Of a stretch of DNA of 64,000 bases, positions 22,382-32,912 are shown piece after piece. A program made the translations under genes and the position numbers. Each line of letters starts with the position of its first letter. Within the stretch, counting starts at the first letter, position 1. This stretch comes from Nemophila menziesii (Eukaryota; Streptophyta; Magnoliopsida; Boraginales; Hydrophyllaceae): assembly GCA_029959085.1 (NCBI GenBank), contig JARWIR010000014.1, positions 10,710,001 through 10,774,000 on the forward strand, in the 5' to 3' direction. The notes under the pieces are model-generated. The model made no database searches. It was given only the letters and a program-made list of their open reading frames with translations, and had not been told where the DNA came from.

Positions 22382-23742
22382 AAATTAAAATTTTTGATAC
22401 ATGGGAATTAGATGTAGAGTGTGTTTAATAGTTTGAAAGCATAAGCTCAATGGATTAATGATAGTAAGTAATATGTTTATGAGCTATGTTATTTTGTATA
22501 CTTTGAGTATTTGCAGGAAAACACACATTGATAGTAAAGAAAAGATTAGTAAGCAATGCGATAGAAAGTATGTTCGATCTCAGGGAACCTTGAGTAGTGT
22601 GTAGGCCGTGAGATTCAAGCTAGTTGACAAACCCATTTGATGAAAGTGTTAAAGGTAAGAAAATAACGAAATTACATTGTGTAGAAAGTGATTAAGGCAG
22701 TTCTTTCATATTGTAGCCACTTGAAGCCTTTATATACCTTCTCACCTTGTTATTTGATTTTATATGTTGAAACACGTTATAAGCCATCTCCCTTTAGATT
22801 ATAGGACTTTTCCATATGACCCGCACTCGAATCGCGATGCATAGACAATTATTTTAGAGCTTGAGTTTGGGGTGGTGGGTCCACCATTATGGGAAGTGTT
22901 ATTGGGATGGGATTTTTGAGCTTATTAATTGTGCTATGTTCTTTATATTAATGATGATTCACAAGTTCTATTGTAATCCTTTGCCGGGGTAATAGTGAAT
23001 GGAAAAGAAGATACGAGCTAAATTTGCTAACAAGGGCATAAAAAGAAAAGAAAAAATATATATATGAAAAAATAATGTGATATCTCAACATTAAAAAGAG
23101 AGTCATAGCTGAAGAAATTGATTTGAAAAGAAAATATATATAATCGAACCGGCAAAGTGGAATTTTTATGTGAACATCTTATGCTTTAATTGGGTTATTG
23201 GGGATGCTAAATTATGCATCAAAGAATTCATCGGGTTGAGTGAGAAACGTTCTATGAGAGTAACTCAAGCTCTAGGGCGATTCGTTGATGGCTAGTGAGG
23301 AGAGAGCCAAAAACTCACTCTAAATTATCCAAATATACTACCATACCGTCCCTAAGCCTAAATTACAACCTTAAAGACCTTTTGATTCTTTGCTATGTAA
23401 TCAAGAAGTGATTGAGCCATTAGAGAGTAGTTAAGTGGATCTTTGGATACTAGTGAAGTTCGATGAACAATCTATAGCTTCCTTGGTAAACTGAGTAAAG
23501 TCCCAATCCTTCTTACACTGCGAAACTAATCTGATCTTGAATTCAAACCGTGTTGACTATGGATATGAGAAGTGTACATGTATGTAGTTTATGAATATTA
23601 CTGCATGAAATTTTCTGAGTAGTTGCTCTATGTCTATTCTATATATTCTGCTATGTTCATCCCATTGTGTTAAAATTACCTAAGTGTGTATTTATAGACT
23701 TCCCTTTGTTTTTATCTTTATTGTATCGGGACGATACAACTT
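22382..23742 (+). other. Long 3' non-coding region (element B)
   Basis: Same blocks as in A: the TGACCCGCACTCGAATCGCG block (about 22817), inverted repeat TTTGCCGG/CCGGCAAA (22980-22987 and 23149-23156) and hairpin AGTGAG (23294-23299) / CTCACT (23314-23319). The TA tract is short here. No conserved ORF. Confidence 0.7.
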
Positions 23743-23756
23743 TGAGTTGGGGGTCT
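23743..23756 (+). promoter_or_regulatory. Polypurine tract (element B)
   Basis: GAGTTGGGGGTCT directly precedes the 3' LTR, the expected plus-strand primer. Confidence 0.78.
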
Positions 23757-25293
23757 TGATGTCTCCTCATTTGTGATAGATTTATATTAAGATGAGACAT
23801 CATTTTTAGTGATTTAGAAGTCTTTCTAATCGTTTTTCTTGAGAAATAGTACACTTTCCTATTTTGAGTCTTGATTTAGTAAAATAATATTTTTAGAGCA
23901 TATTGGGTTTAATTATTTATTTAGTGTGAAGCTTTAAATATAATTATGGAGATTAATTAGAGTCCAAGTCAAAGACTAAGAGATATGGAAAGAGATAAGC
24001 ATGGTAATTGGAGATAAGGAAAGAAAAGCTAAAAACATGAAAAAGGAAAAGCTGCCTTAATCCTGAATTTCTGCACCTACGACCACAAATAAGTTAATAT
24101 TTCAAGATCGGTGTGGAATTTGGAGAAAAGGTCAAAGCAAAGTTGAAGATCTTTCCAAGACGATGAATTTCGACTACTCATACGCGTCAAACGGATGAGT
24201 ATTGAAGCTGTTAGGACCAAAACAAAAACGGGTCTGATTTCATGGTTTAGGGTTACAAATTTGAGTTGGGCTTGGAGTCCACTACTTACCTTCTCCTTCA
24301 AGAAAACGAATTAGGTCTTATAAACACCTATAAATACACCCTTATATCACTTGTAAACCATCCTTGCCTCATAGTAATTAGTTCTTAAGGTTTTATTCAT
24401 CAAAGTTATTGTAGAGAGCAAGCTGATGTCTTTTATTTTTTTATTTAGTTTATTTCCTTCAGGTATGAACTAAACTTCCCATAGCTTGGGTTTTGAATCA
24501 TGTATAAACTATGAATTCTAATTTCTTTCTATCTAAGTTTCTTTGGAAATTACATGATTTAATCTGATATTAGCTGCTTACCTATATATTTGTTTATGTG
24601 TTTTGATTTAATGACTGTTTTCCTTGCTAGTGCACGAGTATAGGATTACCTTAATAGTAGTTAGATGATCGCCTTAGCTGGGTGTCTAATTATTGAAACA
24701 CCACATAACGTCTAGTGTCGATATTGGTCTTGACAACACTAATTCTAACTAGATAGTCATTAGGGTATAATTTAATCACTAGCACTATGTATGGAAATCG
24801 ATTGATTAGGGCCTTGGTAGCGCTTGTAAACCCTATTTGAACCAGCTTCGTGGTGTGTCTGTAGCCCCTTAGTCGCTCTCAAGGTCTAAGGTATGAGAAT
24901 TTAGAATCCTGACTAAATATTTAAGAGCTAATTATCTCCCTTATTAACTAGGTTTGATAGAAATAATTAGAAGGATTAGTGCATACTAGCAAACCTAAGC
25001 TATACTTCTCATCTCATATTTCTTCGTATTTAATTTACTGTCTTTAATTTCCTCAGTTTAATTTAATTATTTCGAATTTATCTCTTTATTTTCCTGTCTT
25101 TTAATTAATTACTTCTTACTCGTTATTATTTACCCATTCGATTAACATACTAAGTCCCTGAGAACGAACTCAACCTATCATTAAAACTTGCATTCGTCCT
25201 GTAATACTTGCAGTACTGTGCCTGTCTAGGGTGTGAGTGCGTTGTTTTCTGACTTATTATTTATCTTATTTTATCACACCCTAGGCGACACCA
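23757..25293 (+). repeat. Element B 3' LTR
   Basis: TGATGTCTCC...GGCGACACCA, 1537 bp, uninterrupted, with a TATA box at 24329-24336. Followed by the target duplication CTTAC and the rest of the C 5' LTR. Confidence 0.94.
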
Positions 25294-25298
25294 CTTAC

Positions 25299-25539
25299 GT
25301 TAATTTAGTACTTTAATTAATTGCGTCTTAGTCTTAAAACAATACTCAACAAATATTTTATCATTTGTTTTCTTGTCATATAACAACTATCCTCATTATT
25401 GCATAACATCATTAGTCATATCCATCTGTCCATGAGATCGATTCCCGTTTACCATATTATTACTTGGACGACCCGTACACTTGCGGTTCGTGTCCCTCCA
25501 TTTTAGAGGTTTTATTTTATAACACACCAGGAGACACCA
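25299..25539 (+). repeat. Element C 5' LTR, second part (U5 end)
   Basis: The C 5' LTR resumes after the second copy of the B target duplication (CTTAC, 25294-25298) and ends in GGAGACACCA at 25539. It matches 38260-38499 of the 3' LTR. The two parts together are about 1546 bp, against 1529 bp for the 3' LTR. Confidence 0.92.
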
Positions 25540-25545
25540 AGTGTT

Positions 25546-25563
25546 TGGCGCCGCTACCGGAGA
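25546..25563 (+). promoter_or_regulatory. Primer binding site, tRNA-Asp-like (element C)
   Basis: TGGCGCCGCTACCGGAGA begins 6 bp after the C LTR and resembles the tRNA-Asp 3' end complement. Confidence 0.8.
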
Positions 25564-26180
25564 CGGTAGCATGTGACCACGGTGTTATCCGTAAGTGATT
25601 TACTTCTTATTTTTATTTTATTTTTTGGTTTTACGCTTTTCTTTGTTTTGTTTCTTCTCAAGTTTACAAGTTTGGTGTATGCTCTCTGAAAGAATTAATT
25701 AAAATAAATAAATATTATATATATTTATTTATTTAATTTCTTTGTCCGCCAATATTTAGTTACAGAATTGTTTTTTGAATTTAAACATTTAAATTCAATC
25801 TGGGAGTTATTTATTTTATAACCACCCACCACATATAAGGGAGTTGTAAGTCAAACACAACTCTGATATCCCATATCATTCTACGCCATATAACTTCTCT
25901 CTCTGTTCTCTGCTAAAAAGTTCTACACACAAAATCAAAAGAATCTGAGGCTCTTAGGTGGTGATTACAAAGGTCTATTTTCCAGTAAGAAGATCCACGG
26001 CCACAAGATTATCCAGTTTTCATTCGATTTGATTCCGCTGCTCTTCAAGAGGTATTCCTAATAAATCCTCTTGTTTTTAATATCTAATTAATTGCTTTCA
26101 CTCTCGAATCCAGGAGACTAGTCCGAGCTAAGAACAAGAGAGAAAAGGAAGCAAGGGAAAGAGTAAAGAGAGAAGGAGAA
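25564..26180 (+). other. Leader of element C
   Basis: About 600 bp between primer site and gag ATG. It has a near-perfect inverted repeat at about 25712-25742 (AAATAAATAAATAT / ATATTTATTTATTT) and CT-rich stretches near 25900, and no ORF of note. It would contain packaging signals, but none is proven. Confidence 0.6.
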
Positions 26181-27473
26181 ATGGAGAACTTGAAAATTCC
26201 TAATGTTGAAGATCCCGGAATTCGGTTTGATGAAAATGGTAACCCAATAGTGCCACCGATTGCGCAAGATCCACCAGTAGGAATCCAAAACGCTCAATTA
26301 CAAATTCCTCCGGTAGGTCAACAACCACTCAATAATAATGGTGCAAGAATTCAAGAAGAGGTGTTACGATTCATCCAACCTAACGACTATAGAACTTTTC
26401 GTCTACCACCACTAGGACCCCGTCCACCCGGAATTCAAGGAATCCAATTCAGACCAAACGCGGGGTATGATTAATCAGTTTATCAATATTGGACAATATA
26501 GTGGTGCGGCTCGTGAAGATCCTATTCGAGCCATGTATATATTTATGCAAATATGTGATGCATATGTCACTTCTGGAGTAACCCAAGAACAAATGTACTT
26601 TTATATGTTTCCATTCTACCTCAACGGAGGAGCTAGTGAATGGTATGATAAAAAACAACACGATGATATCTTAACTTGGGATCAACTTCAGACGGCATTT
26701 TTCGACAGGTATTATCCTCAAAGTGTTAGACTTAGTGGGCAACTTGATGTTGCAAGTTTCCGTCATGAACAAGGAGAAGTTGTAGGGGTAGCGTAGACTC
26801 GTTTCCAATCTTTGTTACGAGAATGCCCATTACATGGGTACTCACTTGAATTGTAGCTGGGAATATTTTATCGGAGTTTATATGAAGCTTCTAAAGAGAA
26901 GGTAGATACTATGTGTCAAGGTGGCCTCATGATGGTCACAACCAATCAAACTTTGGCTATTATGGATATAATTGTGAAGAATGAAATGAGTTGGCAACCT
27001 TCGAGATCATCGGTTAAAGTTTCTGAAAAAGGTACTTTGAATGTAGACGCAGAAACAGCCTTGAACGCTAAGACTTCCGCACTTGAGAATAAATTAAACA
27101 GCTATCTATGTTGAATAAGCAAGCTATTATGAATGTGGTACAAGAACCAGAGATATGTCCTAGTTGTGGGGAAATTCATCATAGTTGCGAAGCATGTGCT
27201 AATAACCCAGAATCTGTGTTTTTCGTCAATAATCGAGGTAATAATTATTCAGGTGGTCAAGGGTATGGTAATCAACACAGGAATCATCCAGGCTGGCAAT
27301 ACTCAAATCCACAAGGGTCTTCTAATCCAGGCAATTATCAATTGAGGCTCCAAAGAAACAATTATCAATTCAAGCCACAAAACCAATACCAATGAAATCA
27401 ACCTAGAGATGATCATGAAGCTTATTTCGAAACGCGAGCTTAAAAGGTACTTCCGTCTCGACCTCAAGAAAGT
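26181..27473 (+). pseudogene. gag of element C, broken
   Basis: The ATG at 26181 starts a Pro-rich N-terminus ending at GIQFRPNAG. An extra G in the run at 26461-26464 shifts the frame, and the Gag domain continues from 26467 (FINIGQYSGAAREDP, ASEWYDKK, TAFFDRYYPQSVRL). A TGG-to-TAG change stops it at 26794, and further stops follow near 26855 and 27112. The zinc knuckle CPSCGEIHHSCEAC (CX2CX4HX4C) lies in the frame beginning at 27108. More stops separate it from the protease region. Gag is recognisably related to, but well diverged from, the Gag of A, B and D. Confidence 0.86.
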
Positions 27474-28640
27474 GTGCTCACCGCAGCTGGTTTAGCCCTT
27501 AACTTAACGCAATACATGGCATCCGCCGATAGTTGGTTAGCCCAACTTGAAGATCAGTTATCTAGATTCATGAACACTACAGCCATTAAAGAGAATAAGA
27601 TGGAAGAAATTTTAAACTCGCATTCCGCTTCGTTGAAGATCTTAGAGAGTAAAATATCAAAGATCGTTAATTCCTTGAATGTTCGAGGCCAAGGACAACT
27701 CCCAAGTGACACAGAGGTTCCGAAACAAAGGAAGGATTGTAACGCGATTAGAACGAGAAGCGGTAAGCAATTGCAACCACCACCTTTTCCGGTTATGAAA
27801 GAGAAAGAAACAACAGTAAAAGAGAAAACAGTGGAAGATGTGGTTGAGAAAGAGAGTGAACCGGAAGTAGAGGAAGTAGAAGTTGAGAAAATCCCAAAAA
27901 AGCTTAAGAAGAAAGATATTGTTGTAGAAGAGAAGCACCCTCCTCCACCTTTTCCTTCAAGAGTTCAAAAGAAAGGAGATATGGCATACTATCAGAAATT
28001 AATAAATATGGTAAACAAGCTTAATGTTAATGTACCATTCTTGGATACTATTAGAGATGCACCAAAATACGTAAAATTCTTGAAAAGTGCCATCTCCAAT
28101 AAACGCCCTTACTTGGAGAATGAAATGATTGGCTTACCTGAAGAATGCAGTGAGATTTGTCAAAGTAAGCTACCACCTAAATTGCTTGATCCCGGTAGTT
28201 TTACAATCCCTATTTCTATTGGGGATGAGTGGAGAAGAAAAGCTATATGTGATTTGGGTGCGAGTATTAATCTCATACCTAAGTCGATTTTTGAGAAGTT
28301 AAAGATAGGAAACGCAGGATCGGCCTCTATGGTCTTGCAAATGGCTGATAGATCCATCGCACATCCAGAGGGACGCATAGAAGATGTCCTCATTAAGGCA
28401 TGTACTTTAATTTTTCCTACTGATTTTGTTATACTTGAATACGACGCAGATAGGAATGTCCCCATTATTTTGGGAAGACCATTCCTAGCCACGGGGCGTA
28501 CTCTTATTGATGTAGAAAACGGAGAACTAGCTTTGCATATCCAAAACGAGGAGGTGAAGTTCAATGTATTTAGGGAAATGAAGTTCCCGGGCCCCATGGA
28601 GGAGTGTCACCGGGTAGACGTGATTGAACGGTCAACGTAA
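27474..28640 (+). CDS. Protease region of element C polyprotein, open frame
   Basis: 388 codons without a stop, the best-kept part of C. The N-terminal half is a charged linker rich in Lys/Glu (about residues 100-160) with a KKLKKK basic cluster. The aspartic protease follows, with active site CDLGASIN (Asp codon 28251-28253, residue 260), ending with IILGRPFLATGRT and IDVENGELALHI, the standard Athila signature. It has no start of its own; it is the middle of a gag-pol polyprotein. The stop at 28638 and the frameshifted stretch after it cut it off from RT. Confidence 0.86.
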   Translation: MLTAAGLALNLTQYMASADSWLAQLEDQLSRFMNTTAIKENKMEEILNSHSASLKILESKISKIVNSLNVRGQGQLPSDTEVPKQRKDCNAIRTRSGKQLQPPPFPVMKEKETTVKEKTVEDVVEKESEPEVEEVEVEKIPKKLKKKDIVVEEKHPPPPFPSRVQKKGDMAYYQKLINMVNKLNVNVPFLDTIRDAPKYVKFLKSAISNKRPYLENEMIGLPEECSEICQSKLPPKLLDPGSFTIPISIGDEWRRKAICDLGASINLIPKSIFEKLKIGNAGSASMVLQMADRSIAHPEGRIEDVLIKACTLIFPTDFVILEYDADRNVPIILGRPFLATGRTLIDVENGELALHIQNEEVKFNVFREMKFPGPMEECHRVDVIERST

Positions 28641-29998
28641 GAGGTATTTAAGGATATGAATTTTGATGATATCTTGCAAGCAGCCCTAGTACTTGACTTA
28701 CCAGAGATGATGGAAGAGCTTACCCGAAACAGTGGCAGCTCTAAATTCAGAAAATGCAAAGCCTAGGCGTCTAGCTTATGAACCATTACAAGACGCGTGG
28801 GAGATCGAACCTCAAAAGAAACCATCTATTGAGTCTCCTCCGAAGCTAGAAGACAAAACTATTACCGTCACATTTGAGGTATGTGTATTTAGGTACTAAT
28901 GAAACTTTGCCTATTATTGTGTCTGCTCATTTAACGGGTTCTCAAGAAGATAAATTGTTGTGTGTACTCCGAGCTCAGAAAGAGGAAATTGGATGGACCA
29001 TTGCTGATATCTAAGGTATTAGTCCATCTGTTTGCCAACATAAAATCATCTTGGAGGATACAAGTGCATGCTCAGTTGAAGGTAAAAGAAGATTAATGCC
29101 AGCCATGAAGGAGGTGGTCAAGAAGGAAGTAATAAAGATACTAGACGCGGGAATTATCTTTCCCATAGCTAGTAGTGATTGGGTAAGTCTGGTTCAATGC
29201 GTTCCAAAGAAGGGTGGTATCACTACTGTCCTTAATGATTAGAATGAAGCCATACCCTCGAGAATCGTAGTTGGTTGGAGAGTGTGTACGGACTATCGTA
29301 AGATGAACAAGGCTACTAGAAAGGATCATTTTCCACTCGCCTTCATAGACAAAATGTTGGACAAATTAGCAGGGAGGGAATATTTTTGTTTTCTATATGG
29401 TTATTCAAGTTACAACCAAATATGCGTAGATCTAAATGACCAGCACAAAACTACATTTACATGTCCTTTTGGTACCTTCGCATTCCGAAGGATTCCATTT
29501 GGATTATGTAACGCACCTGCCACTTTCCAACGTTGCATGATGGCAATATTTGGAGATATGATCGATCAATTCCTTGCGGTATTTATGGATGACTTCTCTG
29601 TTTTTTGTGATAACTTTGATGATTGTTTGCAGAATTTAGAGAAGGTATTAATTAGATGCAAGGAAACCGACTTAGTTCTTAATTGGGAGAAGTATCATTT
29701 CATGGTTCGTGAAGGAATAGTCCTAGGACACAAGGTTTCTAGTACAAGTTTAGAAGTTGATCGTGCTAAGATAGAGGTATTATAGACTCTTCTCCCTCCT
29801 ATTTCCGTGAAAGGGGTCAAAAGTTTCTTGGGACATGCTGGGGTTTACCGTTGTTTTATTAAAGACTTCTCTAAGATTTCTAAGCCGTTGTGTAACTTAC
29901 TCGAGAAGGATGCCAAATTACTTTTGATGAAGCTTGCATGGCGACATTTAAAAAAATCAAGGAGAAACTCATTTCAGCCCCATTGTATTACATCATGA
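28641..29998 (+). pseudogene. Reverse transcriptase of element C, broken and catalytically dead
   Basis: A Ty3/gypsy RT can be followed from about 29051 (KKEVIKILDAGIIFPI, SDWVSLVQCVPKKGG) through 29785 and beyond. Motifs present are VCTDYRKMNKAT, FRRIPFGLCNAPATFQRCM and FMDDFSVF, the catalytic Asp pair. Motif A reads FLYGYSSYNQI instead of FLDGYSGYNQI: the first catalytic Asp is Tyr (TAT at 29396-29398), so even a repaired frame would be inactive. Stops lie near 29240 and 29783, with frame changes between 29240 and 29282. Sequence upstream (28641-29050) encodes the protease-RT linker in several frames. Confidence 0.88.
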
Positions 29999-30020
29999 TT
30001 GGAATATACTATTTGAAGTC

Positions 30021-30782
30021 ATGTGTGATGCTAGTGACCTTGCTATGGGTGCCGTTTTGGGCCAAAGGAAAGATAAGGTATTTCACTCGATTTATTACGC
30101 TAGTAAAGTCTTTACAAGTGTTCAAATTAATTATACCGTGACAAAGAAAGAGTTACTAGTTGTGGTGTACGCATTTGACAAATTTCGTTCCTATCTCCTT
30201 GGAGCGAAAAATATCGTATACACCGATCATTCCACTATCAAATACCTAATGGAGAAGAAAGTTGCAAAGCCGCGTTTGATCAGATGGGTCTTGTTGTTAC
30301 AAGAGTTTGATTTGGAAGTTCAAGATAGAAAAGGTTGTGATAATCAGGTAGCTGATCATTTGTCATGTCTTGAAGGTTCCGAGTTCAATAGTGGTCCCGA
30401 ATTGGTTAAAGAAGAGTTTCTTGATGAGAGTTTATTTTCGATATATGCAAATGGTATTCCGTGGTATGCAAACATTGCGAATCTCATTGTAAGTGGTTCT
30501 TTCCCACAAGGACCCACTTCACAAGAGAGGAAAAGATTGAGTCGCCATGCTAGACAATTTTTTTGGGAGGATCCTTTCCTCTACAAAACATGTAGTGATC
30601 AGAAGGTGAGAAGATGCATACTCGAGAGTGATATTCAGTCAGTAGTTGCTAGTTGTCATGATTCACCCTACGGGGGACACTTCAAAGGTGATCGCACAGC
30701 CGCAAAGGTTCTTCAATCTGGTTTTTATTGGCCCACTATACACAAAGATTGTCATGAATATCTTAAGAAGTGTCATAGATGA
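30021..30782 (+). pseudogene. RNase H and integrase zinc-finger region of element C
   Basis: 253 codons are open in one frame. RNase H carries [37 protein letters not shown] and DNQVADHLS, so the acidic residues are in place. After a linker, the HHCC integrase zinc finger follows ([30 protein letters not shown]). A TGA at 30780 ends the frame exactly after the finger. RNase H degrades the RNA of the RNA/DNA hybrid during reverse transcription. Confidence 0.88.
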
Positions 30783-31661
30783 CAATTTACCGGAACATAT
30801 CTAAGAGAGATGAAATGCCACGTAACAACGTTCTTGAAGTTGAAATATTTGATGTTTGGGGTATTGATTTCATGGTCCCTTTGTACCATCTAACAGAAAT
30901 ATTTACATCCTATTAGTTGTTGATTACGTGTCCAAATGGGTAGAGGCTATAGCTCTACCAACCAATGATTCACGAGTAGTGATAAAATTCTTGAAGTCAC
31001 ACATCTTCACTAGACACAGTACGCCTCGAGTTATTATTAGTGATGGAGGTTCTCATTTTGTTAACAGATACTTGAAGGCGGTCTTGGAGAAGTATGGGGT
31101 GAGACATCGTGTATCTATTGCGTATCATCCATAAGAATATGGTCAAGAGGAGGTCTTTAATCGAGAGATCAAATCCATTCTAGAGAAGACAGGTTGTCCC
31201 ACATGCAAAGATTGGTCAACAAAGTTAGATGAAGCACTGTGGGCATATCGTACTGCCTTCAAAATACCCGTTGGTGCATCTCCACATCGCATCTTCTATG
31301 GTAAGGCTTGTCACTTACCTCTTGAACTTGAATTAGGTGCATATTGGGCGATCAAGGAGATGAACATGGATACCTCTATCCGGTAAGAATCGTATGATGA
31401 AACTAAATGAACTTGATGTGTTTTGATTTCATTCCTATGAGAATGCTAAGCTTTATAAAGAAAAAAAAGAGATGGCATGATAATCGTATTCGTGAAAAGA
31501 AGTTTAAGGTTGGACAGTTGGTCCTTAAGTATAACTCCAAGTTCAGTAATTATCCGGGTAAGTTGAGATCCAAATGGTTTGGTCCTTTTGTGGTGACCAA
31601 GATAACGCCTTATAGAGCGATAGAAATTAAAACCCCGCTAAACAACACACCTTTATGGTGA
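30783..31661 (+). pseudogene. Integrase core and C-terminal domain of element C, broken
   Basis: The core is split over frames. The first catalytic Asp lies in a VWGIDFM segment near 30862, then SKWVEAIALP (30928 onward), the second Asp in ISDGGSHF and the Glu in a [10 protein letters not shown] segment after a stop at 31132. [22 protein letters not shown] and LPLELE follow, then more stops. The C-terminal domain is open at 31407-31661 (FKVGQLVLKYNSK, KWFGPFVVTKITPYRAIEI). That last segment is what remains, fused to protease, in the non-autonomous elements of this window. Confidence 0.85.
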
Positions 31662-32912
31662 ATGGACATAGGTTAAATATTTATCATGTAGGCGAGGATA
31701 CTAATCGCATGGTGGATCCACCTCCTGGGGAGGTCATGTACCTCCTTGAATCTGAATAGGTGCGAGAGGTAACCCGTCGAGCTTAACAACGTTAAACAAA
31801 ATCCATTTCATTTATATAATAGTTTATTTTATTCATGTCTTTAAATTTCGTAGTGTATAATAGCTTAATTTATGTTTGTTAGTGTATACTTTTAAAAAGA
31901 AATGAGAAAGGTGGAGTATTTTTGATGATTTTGGTACTTAATCCTTGAGTTTGGGGTTAACAGGTGTGAGACGCAAGAGATTGTGTGTTTTTGGTCAAAA
32001 GTTTGATCACTCGCACCGGCTAGCCGCAGCTGACTAGTATGCCGGTCAACGAGGATCATCACAGCGCCAACTTACTGTTGGTTGACCAATTACACGCAGC
32101 TTCAAACTGCATCGCCGAAATTTCGAGTTGCACGACCGGTATGTCTCTACCATGACTGGTATACCGGCCAAGAAAATTCGTCATAGCGCGAGCTACTGTT
32201 TGTGGAGCAATTGCACGCAGCTTCAAACTGTGTCGCCAAAATTCCGAAGGTCGCGACCGGCTAGCCGGTCAAGACTACTTGCAACAACACGAGCTACTGC
32301 TCAGAAGCCACTTACACGCAGCTTCGTTTTGTGTCTTCAAAAAAAAAAGTCATGTCGACAAATTCACTTTGCGACTGGTATGCCGGTCATTTGAGCGGTA
32401 TGCCGCTAAAACTCACTGTAATGGGGCACGATACACGCAAATTCGTTTTGAGTCCATGAGATGAACGAGAAATTGGAGCGGTATGTCGACCAATCCACCG
32501 GTATACCGATGCGGCCGCCGACTTAAAAACCTAATGCCTATATTACCATATTTTCTTCTCTTGGACACAGCCTCTCACACAAGACACCATTGTTGACGAA
32601 CCAAAACCCAGCAAGTACCTGCAAAACACCATTAAAACAACCAAAAACTTCAAATCCTTCTTTATAATCCACTCCTAACACATACACAACATCAAATCCT
32701 TCCACAAAACACAAAAATTCTTCCCTTTAATCCTTCTTCTTTCTTCATTAAAGCTTCAAGCCTACCCATTAAACCTCTCCTACTACACTATATATTCATT
32801 AACCATCTCATATCACACCTTCAAACATCTTTCTATATTCTCAAAACATCAAAGTTCAAAACTTTTCTCTAGTTTTTGAATTTTTGAAGTTTTGAGTTTG
32901 GGGTTCATTGAG
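31662..32912 (+). other. Spacer of element C with tandem repeats and palindromes
   Basis: The first 300 bp are AT-rich and non-coding. From 32013 to about 32520 lie four imperfect ~120-bp units, GC-rich with iterated palindromes such as ACCGGCTAGCCGGT. The last 350 bp form a pyrimidine- and A-rich leader to the ORF2 ATG. Position and character match the hairpin spacers of A, B, D1 and D2 although the sequence differs. Confidence 0.7.
32013..32520. repeat. ~120-bp tandem repeat, about four units, with CCGG palindromes
   Basis: Units begin at about 32013, 32132, 32253 and 32371. Shared phrases are CGACCGGTATGCCGGTCAAG-like starts, GCGCGAGCTACTGTT and ACACGCAGCTTCAAACTGTG. Within unit 3, GACCGGCTAGCCGGTC is a perfect 16-bp palindrome. 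Open frames crossing this block (for example 32128-32394) come from the repeats and are not counted as genes. Confidence 0.8.

Larger units (their letters stand above)
5742..25293 (+). mobile_element. Element B: non-autonomous Athila-type element nested in the C 5' LTR
   Basis: TGATGTTTCC...GACACCA termini are flanked by the duplication CTTAC (5737-5741 and 25294-25298). Element A lies inside its 5' LTR. With A removed it is about 9.8 kb: LTR (~1.54 kb), primer site, gag-protease-integrase tail, hairpin spacer, ORF2, 3' non-coding region, polypurine tract, LTR. RT, RNase H and integrase core are absent. Hand-counted differences between its LTRs are about 26 in 625 compared positions (about 4%), intermediate between C and A. 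Confidence 0.93.

Noticed and set aside
32128..32394. 88-codon ORF in the C spacer
   Set aside because: It lies wholly within the ~120-bp tandem repeats and has no homologue in the other elements.
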